Below the pieces are notes generated by a model that saw nothing but the letters and a program-made list of their open reading frames with translations, ran no database searches and had not been told where the DNA came from. A stretch of DNA of 18,302 nt. Origin: Ruminococcaceae bacterium UBA1320 (GTDB taxonomy: Bacteria > Bacillota > Clostridia > Oscillospirales > Ethanoligenentaceae). Position numbers and translations under genes: made by a program. The DNA is taken from assembly GCA_002306975.1 (NCBI GenBank), contig DBTI01000004.1:1-18302 (forward strand). The letters are read 5' to 3'. Shown piece by piece: positions 1 to 5,736 of this stretch. Each line of letters starts with the position of its first letter. Within the stretch, counting starts at the first letter, position 1.

Positions 1-161
1 TTTTTGTGAAGACTTCCCATGCGCTCATCAAGCCGCCCAAGTGCAACCGGAATCGAACTGATAGCTCTGACATCGGAGTCCAATTCATCAATTCTTTTGT
101 GCGCTGATTTTGAACTTTCTAGCGCTTGTGTGGCAATTTGTAAGATTTCTTGATTGTCCAT
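1..161 (-). CDS. Small coiled-coil protein, lysis-module candidate (C-terminus outside window)
   Basis: Only the first 53 codons are present; the frame runs open off the left edge. The ATG is preceded by AAGGTGG at suitable spacing and begins 9 bases after the stop of the upstream membrane-protein gene. The visible part is hydrophilic and heptad-like (EILQIATQALESS, then RIDELDSDV, then LGRLDERMGSL), which suggests a helical coiled coil. In many Firmicutes phages a short coiled-coil protein with a C-terminal membrane anchor (XhlA/hemolysin-like holin partner) sits between the tail fibre genes and the holin and endolysin. Position and character fit that, but the diagnostic C-terminal membrane segment is not in the window, so the assignment is tentative. 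Confidence 0.5.
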   Translation of the reverse strand, partial: MDNQEILQIATQALESSKSAHKRIDELDSDVRAISSIPVALGRLDERMGSLHK

Positions 162-170
162 CCGGCCACC

Positions 171-596
171 TTATTTCTTTTCAAATACTGAGTCTTTAAA
201 TTCCAATACATCGTGTTTATGATTTATTTTCCATCTTGCATACAGAAATATTGATAAAGAAGTAATGACGATTCCTAATAAAAGCGCAATAATCCATATA
301 TTTGGTTTAGCTGTATCCCAAGTTGTAAAATACCGGTTAATTTGTACCATTTTAGCCGGGCCGATTCCTACTACCTTATTTACATCTTCTATGTTTTGAT
401 ACGGGGCGTTGCTTGCTAACTTTTCCACTGTAGCGGTTCCAATTCCAGAAGCGTGAAAGTTGTTCCAGTCTGTAGAAGTCATTCGGTTAATATTGGATGG
501 GCTATTAAAATAAGTCCATCCAAGCAGAACAATTCCAATAGCCATAAAAATGATTAATATTTTTGGAAATTTTCTTCTAAGCCAAGCTTTTACCAT
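171..596 (-). CDS. Double-anchored membrane protein with ComEA-like helix-hairpin-helix domain
   Basis: This 141-residue protein has a basic N-terminus (residues 1-12), a membrane segment at about 13-30, a soluble central domain at about 38-92, a second membrane segment at about 98-120 and a basic C-terminal tail. By the positive-inside rule both ends would be cytoplasmic and the central domain outside the membrane. The central domain has two GIG motifs (residues 51-53 and 77-79, the second in VVGIGPAK) separated by NIEDVNKV, the pattern of a ComEA-type helix-hairpin-helix DNA-binding domain. The gene overlaps the upstream gene by 7 bases, with GGAG eight bases before ATG. It lies between tail-fibre genes and the presumed lysis genes. 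Function unknown; DNA contact or superinfection exclusion is possible. Confidence 0.75.
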   Translation of the reverse strand: MVKAWLRRKFPKILIIFMAIGIVLLGWTYFNSPSNINRMTSTDWNNFHASGIGTATVEKLASNAPYQNIEDVNKVVGIGPAKMVQINRYFTTWDTAKPNIWIIALLLGIVITSLSIFLYARWKINHKHDVLEFKDSVFEKK

Positions 597-946
597 GGAA
601 TCAACTCCAAATCTGCATATTGGTCGTCAGTAATCCAACCATATTTATGCGCATCTTTGATTGACATTTTTGCAAGATTACGCCCTCCTGGCAATGTGGA
701 ATAAAGAAGCTGCTTTGTAGCAGTAAGCAAGCTGTTTACAGTATAACTAGTTTCCCCGTCAGCAAAAATGATGCTTTCTGTGTTTTCCGGAATCGTAAAC
801 GTATAACCAGCTTGAAGGGCAAATGCAACCATTTCGGTATCGTTGATTTGTTTTAAAATCCAATATACGACAATAAATACGATTTTCCCTAATTTAGAAA
901 TTTCCGAGTCTGCTAAAACTGAATTAATTTGTTCTGTAACTGTCAT
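590..946 (-). CDS. Hypothetical phage protein, tail-fibre/lysis boundary
   Basis: The protein has 118 residues and I recognise no firm family. The first third is helical with a hydrophobic stretch (KIVFIVVYWIL, about residues 22-32). The middle is beta-prone (FTIPENTESIIFADGETSYT). The C-terminus has KYGWITDDQYADL, which resembles the C-terminus of small XkdX-like phage proteins that follow fibre genes. It overlaps the upstream gene by ATGA, with GAGGGGG before the start, and overlaps the downstream membrane-protein gene, so it is surely translated within the late operon. A tail-fibre accessory role is a guess from position. Confidence 0.6.
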   Translation of the reverse strand: MTVTEQINSVLADSEISKLGKIVFIVVYWILKQINDTEMVAFALQAGYTFTIPENTESIIFADGETSYTVNSLLTATKQLLYSTLPGGRNLAKMSIKDAHKYGWITDDQYADLELIPW

Positions 947-1365
947 GATTGTGCCCCCTCTAAATCATTAAACCTTGCATCTACCGCTATATCCATAGAA
1001 TTTAAAGATACGGCTATAATTGATATTTGTCTTTGCATCTTATCCCGGGTTACTTCGTCGGAAGTTCTCTGAGCCAGCGTAAATATCAGCGTCGTATCAA
1101 GCGTTACACCACCGACTAAAATAGTAAAATTATCAAAAGTTCCGGTCACCACCGAATCAGTGACGATCTCAATTGTTGAAGTTTTAGCCGAGTCTTTAAC
1201 AAGGGTCTTAACATTTTCGGCTGTTACGGTTTCGCTTGGCGTGATCTGAATATTTTCTAAAATTGTTCTTCCGGTTACGCCCTCAATAGAAATATTGCTA
1301 GTTTTTTGCAATGGTGTTGCGGCAAGCGGCAATTCTGTGCCGTCTGCAAACTGTAAATTTGTCAT
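943..1365 (-). CDS. Hypothetical phage tail-region protein
   Basis: The protein has 140 residues. The N-terminal two thirds are beta-rich (ISIEGVTGRTILENIQITPSE; VTGTFDNFTILVGGVTL) and the C-terminal third is a likely helix starting at about DEVTRDKMQRQISIIA. A strong AAGGAGG lies seven bases before ATG, and the gene ends with an ATGA overlap into the next. Genes of this size and type commonly follow fibre genes in Clostridia siphoviruses, where they may cap or assist fibre assembly, but no family name can be given from sequence alone. Confidence 0.6.
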   Translation of the reverse strand: MTNLQFADGTELPLAATPLQKTSNISIEGVTGRTILENIQITPSETVTAENVKTLVKDSAKTSTIEIVTDSVVTGTFDNFTILVGGVTLDTTLIFTLAQRTSDEVTRDKMQRQISIIAVSLNSMDIAVDARFNDLEGAQS

Positions 1366-1376
1366 TATAGGCCTCC

Positions 1377-1955
1377 TTATAAATCTGCTGTATTTGCCGA
1401 ACTAAGCATAAACGAATTATTCCCTGCTGAATTAATGGTGGCTTTTACTCGTGCAAGATTTCCTCCGGATGTGTTTCCAAAAGCTAAATGAATTCTTACA
1501 GATGTTAAATCTCCAGTAAAATTAATAGCTCCTATATGTTCTCCAGAACTATAATAGTAAGATGATGTGCTGCTACCATTTAAATAAATATTAACAGATG
1601 TTGGGTTGTCATTGTCTGACCAAATCGATATTGTACTACCACTTAACATTTCAAGAAATTCAGAAAAAGTGTAAGTGATATCTGCGGTTACTACTCTCGT
1701 AGACCCAATATATGGACTTCCGTAAAAGCTGTAATTAGAAATGTCAAAAGAAAATCCTAAACTCCCGTCAGGATTTACAGCTAATATATATGTCCATTCC
1801 ACTGCTTTTTTATAAATCAGTACTGCCGCACCGCTAGAATTAATAATCGCACCTTTATAAATTTGAGTAAGAGAGCCGTCAGAATTTATTATTCCACCTT
1901 TATATATTCCAATTGCTGTTCCACTTGAATCAATAATTGCTCCTTTTTTATTCAT
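1377..1955 (-). CDS. Repeat-containing tail fibre / receptor-binding candidate
   Basis: I place the start at the ATG at 1955 (protein begins MNKKG), not the GTG 21 bases upstream. The ATG overlaps the stop of the preceding gene as TAATG and has AAGGAC at good spacing; the GTG has no ribosome site. The 192-residue protein opens with three tandem 15-residue repeats ending in IYK (residues 5-49), probably beta-solenoid rungs. A Ser/Thr/Gly/Tyr-rich beta domain follows (for example NIYLNGSSTSSYYYSSG), the kind of composition seen in phage fibre tips and carbohydrate-binding domains. Position directly after a fibre gene supports a tail-tip adhesion role. Family unknown. Confidence 0.65.
   Translation of the reverse strand: MNKKGAIIDSSGTAIGIYKGGIINSDGSLTQIYKGAIINSSGAAVLIYKKAVEWTYILAVNPDGSLGFSFDISNYSFYGSPYIGSTRVVTADITYTFSEFLEMLSGSTISIWSDNDNPTSVNIYLNGSSTSSYYYSSGEHIGAINFTGDLTSVRIHLAFGNTSGGNLARVKATINSAGNNSFMLSSANTADL
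1809..1943 (-). repeat. Three tandem 15-residue (45-bp) protein repeats
   Basis: The units read GAIIDSSGTAIGIYK, GGIINSDGSLTQIYK and GAIINSSGAAVLIYK, exactly 15 residues each. DNA of the units differs at many synonymous and other positions while the G-I-I-S-G-IYK frame is kept, so the repeat is old and kept at protein level. It is likely a short beta-solenoid shaft at the N-terminus of the fibre candidate. Confidence 0.85.
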
Positions 1956-3217
1956 TATGTTTGGTCCTTCCACCACACAATTGTGTTAGCAGCTAATCCG
2001 GTCGGTACGGAGTCTGTGCGATGCTCTAATATAAGATTGTTTCGAAGTGCGGCGGTTGTGGCTGCTATAGTTCCGGCATAATCAGCGCTATTAACGTGAC
2101 TTGCACTTAGCATGTTTAAAGACGGCCCACCCCGCAAAGCCATAACAACAAACATATAAGCCCTAAACGCTTTATCATATAGCCCTGATGCTGTCGCATC
2201 TACCATTAATGTGTTTACACTAGCTACGCCGTTAATGGTAAACGTATCACCTATGTTAAAATCCCATGATGTAAAAAATCCTATAAGACGTTGATACCCA
2301 TCGGTATATGTTGTTGGAACACCCGTAAGAGCAAATACTGTTCCGGATTTTGTACAAGTCACTTGCGTAATTAGCTGCTTATCAGACAGTGAAATCCCGT
2401 TTACTGTTTTTGCATCACTTGCCGCAATATAAATTTTATAATTTGTTATATCAAGAGTAATTGGAACTATTGCTCCATTTACAAATGCTCCGTTTGCCAA
2501 CGCCACACCGCTAGACGTTTGAACGGTATAAGCTGCCGTATAAACCGCACTTGTGTTTGCCGATGAATTTAGCTCAAAAATTGAAACAGATAAATTCGCC
2601 GTGTTAATTGTATACCGTGCATAGTAAGCGGTTGACGGTGATGTATATGTTCCATTCCCTGTTGCACTACCATAAGATGTACCGGAAATATATGTTCCGG
2701 AAGAGTTATACCAAGCAATTCCAACGGTTGCGGCAGGTTGAGTGTAAGTATGGCCAACAATTTTATAGGCTGTAAAAGGAGATATAATAATTAACGCGGA
2801 TGAATAATTGCTAACAGCTGATGTTTTAACAGCCCCATCTGTTGAATCGATATATCCAGCAACGGCTAAATCCTTATTAAACTTTTGAGCTGTTGGGTTA
2901 ACTCGAAAAACATCACCCGCTACGTAGGCAGCTGGAGCTAAAAATTTACCATTTTCCGGAGAATTTGAATTTACAAGGTCAAAAATTGTACCTGTTTTTG
3001 TGCAAGTATAAGTATCAACTCCCATAGCCTTAAAGGCGGCACTAACGCGAGTATCAAATCCATTAAGATTGGTTGCGTTGATTTTGTCTCCCTCGGCCGT
3101 GATAGTACCTTCTGCGCGCGTTACTTCTTTTACGTCTGTTATACCGGTATTAGTCAACATCCTTCGGTTTGGGTATTCGGTTACACGGTCAACCCATATC
3201 TTTGGTGTATAAGCCAA
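1955..3217 (-). CDS. Tail fibre / receptor-binding protein
   Basis: This 420-residue protein starts at TTG, directly after the TAA of the upstream gene, with AGGAGTGAT upstream. Residues 1-62 (YTPKIWVDRVTEYPNRR, then EVTRAEGTITAEG) match the conserved N-terminus of Clostridia-phage fibre proteins that attach to the tail tip. Residues 121-216 form a beta module with the pattern IAWYNSSGTYISG followed by a YTSPSTAYYARYTI strand, as in carbohydrate-binding modules of phage adhesins. This module is flanked by two related segments starting TCTKTGTIF (about 71) and TCTKSGTVF (about 287). The C-terminus is Ala/Leu-rich and probably helical. It is the best candidate in the window for host recognition. 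The exact receptor cannot be inferred. Confidence 0.75.
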   Translation of the reverse strand: MAYTPKIWVDRVTEYPNRRMLTNTGITDVKEVTRAEGTITAEGDKINATNLNGFDTRVSAAFKAMGVDTYTCTKTGTIFDLVNSNSPENGKFLAPAAYVAGDVFRVNPTAQKFNKDLAVAGYIDSTDGAVKTSAVSNYSSALIIISPFTAYKIVGHTYTQPAATVGIAWYNSSGTYISGTSYGSATGNGTYTSPSTAYYARYTINTANLSVSIFELNSSANTSAVYTAAYTVQTSSGVALANGAFVNGAIVPITLDITNYKIYIAASDAKTVNGISLSDKQLITQVTCTKSGTVFALTGVPTTYTDGYQRLIGFFTSWDFNIGDTFTINGVASVNTLMVDATASGLYDKAFRAYMFVVMALRGGPSLNMLSASHVNSADYAGTIAATTAALRNNLILEHRTDSVPTGLAANTIVWWKDQT

Positions 3218-3616
3218 TTAAATCACTCCTATCGTTTCGCCGGAATAAACTTCACCGGCATAAAATACGTCTTGCGCGTTTGTGTCATAGAGAGCCTTTA
3301 TATCGTTTAAAATTTGTTCAATGTCATTTGCTTTGCCATAAGCGTTAAAAGGCGTGTTGGGCGTTGTGGGTGTCACTGGCAAGGTATAATAAGCGTTTCT
3401 TACTGTGCTAATATTATTTTTGATTCTTGTCATTTCAGTAGGCGTTGGGAAATCTGTCCGTATCCATGTTTTTGTTGTAATTGGCACATTAAAAAGGGCT
3501 GCGAGATAATCGCAGTCCTCTTCAATACGGTTCAAATCCGTATAATTGTAATAGCTTTTTGACGTTTTATTTATTATGTCTGATTGTGTGCGGTCATAAA
3601 TAGGAGTTACCCACAA
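3218..3616 (-). CDS. Tail-tip / fibre-connector protein
   Basis: The protein has 132 residues, with a TTG start one base after the upstream stop. The opening MWVTPIYDRTQSD and the NYTDLNRIEEDCDYLA helix are characteristic of small Clostridia-phage tail proteins located between the tail hub and the fibres. A second helical region (ANDIEQILNDIKALYD) precedes a tail AGEVYSGETIGVI that resembles the C-terminus of the upstream hub protein. Tight packing with both neighbours indicates one translational unit. The role as connector is inferred from position and size. Confidence 0.65.
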   Translation of the reverse strand: MWVTPIYDRTQSDIINKTSKSYYNYTDLNRIEEDCDYLAALFNVPITTKTWIRTDFPTPTEMTRIKNNISTVRNAYYTLPVTPTTPNTPFNAYGKANDIEQILNDIKALYDTNAQDVFYAGEVYSGETIGVI

Positions 3617-3617
3617 T

Positions 3618-5345
3618 TTACATCACCCCTAACTCTTCACCGACATATCGCTCGTTCAAATAATCTGCCGATGTAATATTTGTACCGTTTCCAATTGTTG
3701 TGAGTTGCGCCGTAAATCCTCCGGTTAAATCGATTGCCATTTTTTCAATTGATTCCATTGTATATGCGGAACCGTTTGCCCGCTGCATTGCCAATTTTTC
3801 CCCGGGCAATTCATCTTCCAGCATGATTTCAACGGACGTTTGATATCTTAGTTGATAATAATTCCATAGCGATTGAGCTATTTCTGCAACGTTTGATAGT
3901 GAAATCAAAGTCGCATCAGTGCAAGACACGGCGTTTCTTGTTGCACCTGATGGCAGCGTTTCAACTCCGTAATTATAAACAGATGAATTGTCTGAATACT
4001 TTTTTCCAGTCAGCGTTACGGTTCCTGCGGCACTTACTGTGATGATCGCGTAATTTGGATGGGATTCTGTTATCGTTGCGCCGGTCGCGGATAAATCAGA
4101 TACCGCCGCGTCAAACTGAATCTCATATGTGCCGGTTGCATATGTTCCGGTTGATATCTGTTCCGAACTTGCATTCAGAATATAATTATGGGCTGTCAAA
4201 TTAACGTCAGAAACATACGAAAGTAGCGTTGTTTCACCGCCGTCAAACTTTCGGCTGCTTGTGATAACTCTGCTGTATGACTGTGTTCCTTTATAGATTC
4301 TAATTGTATTCCCTCTGCTATCGTCTACGATGGCGCCAAGGGCAAAAGCCACATGCTGCAATGCTGCGCGGTGTGTACAAATTGGTATCCAGCCTGACAA
4401 TGTAACGGATTTTAAATCATTCTCAACCGTGTAATCCGTAACCCCTGCAGATGCCATGATTGCGCTTATAATGTTTTCTGCCGTTTCATCAACATAAATT
4501 TGTCCTAATTTGAAATTTGTTTTATCCATTTGCCCGACTGCATCCTGCGCGGTAAATGTGGCATTATAAGCGTCCGAGCTTTTCCACGTTTCAAGGTAAA
4601 ATGTTCCCATTTGCTTTGTTTCGGTATCAAATACTTGCTTGATATGCACTTTTTGAGATTGTTGAAATAGTTGGTACATGCCTTGCAAGTTAGTTAAATC
4701 AAAATCACCATTATCACTATGCAAAGAAAAATCTGCCGTGTTGATTGAAATTTCTGAGGATACTGGGTTGACTTCTTCGTTGATAGATGCGTCTGTGACT
4801 TCGTTGTAGGCGAAATCCATGAATATGCCGTAATCTATTGCAGTAAGTTTAATATACCGATATGGGGCTGTCTGGACAAACTCAATCACTATCTTTCCGA
4901 AGTTCTGAATCGAATTGTCACAAAAGTAATAGAGGGAATCAGGAACGAAAGTTTTATCAGATATCACCACATTTGCTAATGTGTACCAAGTTACCTTGAC
5001 TTTAAGCGGGTAATCATCCAGAAAAGTTAATGTAATCCCGGCACTAGAATGGTTTGCAGTAAAGCTGATTGTAAGCGTTGGGTTTGCCGTGAATAGCCCG
5101 CTTGAATTTGACATTGAATTTGACCAATATCCCATATCGATACTTGCTGGGTTATCCGGGAACGGTTCAAACGAACCATCAAGCAGAAAAAAATTATCTT
5201 CCATTGTCGCGTACTTCGGAACTGAAAGACTATCTTCTTTTAGCTGATTGAGATTCACAAAAGTTTGCTTATCGATTGCTGTTGGAGTGCTATCTGATTT
5301 TGCGGTTACGTCAAGCAAATCCAGAGTCATTACGGTGTGCTCCAA
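3618..5345 (-). CDS. Tail hub / tip protein
   Basis: This 575-residue protein starts at TTG (5345), with AAAGGAG eight bases upstream; the internal ATG at 5330 lacks a ribosome site. It follows the tape measure and distal tail genes, the normal place of the siphovirus tail hub. The N-terminal 190 residues form a beta-rich, galactose-binding-like region (TLTISFTANHSSAGITLTFL; YRYIKLTAIDYGI). From about residue 190 the signature ISINTADFSLHSDNGDFDL and KVHIKQVFDTETKQMGTFYL resembles hub/gp27-like tail proteins; a beta-rich C-terminal part follows. No protease or lytic catalytic motif was recognised. It ends in RYVGEELGVM. Hub identity is fairly likely, fine function unknown. Confidence 0.7.
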   Translation of the reverse strand: MEHTVMTLDLLDVTAKSDSTPTAIDKQTFVNLNQLKEDSLSVPKYATMEDNFFLLDGSFEPFPDNPASIDMGYWSNSMSNSSGLFTANPTLTISFTANHSSAGITLTFLDDYPLKVKVTWYTLANVVISDKTFVPDSLYYFCDNSIQNFGKIVIEFVQTAPYRYIKLTAIDYGIFMDFAYNEVTDASINEEVNPVSSEISINTADFSLHSDNGDFDLTNLQGMYQLFQQSQKVHIKQVFDTETKQMGTFYLETWKSSDAYNATFTAQDAVGQMDKTNFKLGQIYVDETAENIISAIMASAGVTDYTVENDLKSVTLSGWIPICTHRAALQHVAFALGAIVDDSRGNTIRIYKGTQSYSRVITSSRKFDGGETTLLSYVSDVNLTAHNYILNASSEQISTGTYATGTYEIQFDAAVSDLSATGATITESHPNYAIITVSAAGTVTLTGKKYSDNSSVYNYGVETLPSGATRNAVSCTDATLISLSNVAEIAQSLWNYYQLRYQTSVEIMLEDELPGEKLAMQRANGSAYTMESIEKMAIDLTGGFTAQLTTIGNGTNITSADYLNERYVGEELGVM

Positions 5346-5358
5346 TCAGATCACTCCT

Positions 5359-5736
5359 TTATGATGGTGTTCGTGCGGGAGATTGCGCGGTAAAATCAAC
5401 AGTAAGATTTTGCCAATAGTTTCTGTTATCTTTTTGCTTTTTTAGCTCATCCCCCACATTTGAAAAATAGGCCGTAAAAGTATACGTCCTGTCGCTATCC
5501 GGAACAACTACCGTGTGAAATTCTACCGGTTCAGTAAGTTTATCCCACAAAGCTTGATAAACCGGAGCTGAAACTGTTCTGCTGCTTCCAAGTTGCAATG
5601 AATAATTATAATAAACTCCAATTAGCTTTCGATGCAGCACGCCGTCTTCTGTACGCTTTGCATATTTGTCTAGAAAATCGCCTGTGCGCTTTAAACTTAC
5701 GACCGGAATATCATATGTAATTCCATCAACAATCAA
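5359..5736 (-). CDS. Distal tail-like protein
   Basis: The protein has 125 residues. A TTG start overlaps the TGA of the tape measure gene as TTGA, with GGAGGTGA upstream. The sequence MIVDGITYDIPVVSLKR, then FLDKYAKRTEDGVLHR, then FTAYFSNVGDELKK, is typical of short tail proteins that follow the tape measure gene in Clostridia siphoviruses. The compact beta-rich size is compatible with a distal tail (Dit-type) ring N-terminal domain without the carbohydrate-binding C-terminal extension. Assignment rests on position and resemblance. Confidence 0.65.
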   Translation of the reverse strand: MIVDGITYDIPVVSLKRTGDFLDKYAKRTEDGVLHRKLIGVYYNYSLQLGSSRTVSAPVYQALWDKLTEPVEFHTVVVPDSDRTYTFTAYFSNVGDELKKQKDNRNYWQNLTVDFTAQSPARTPS

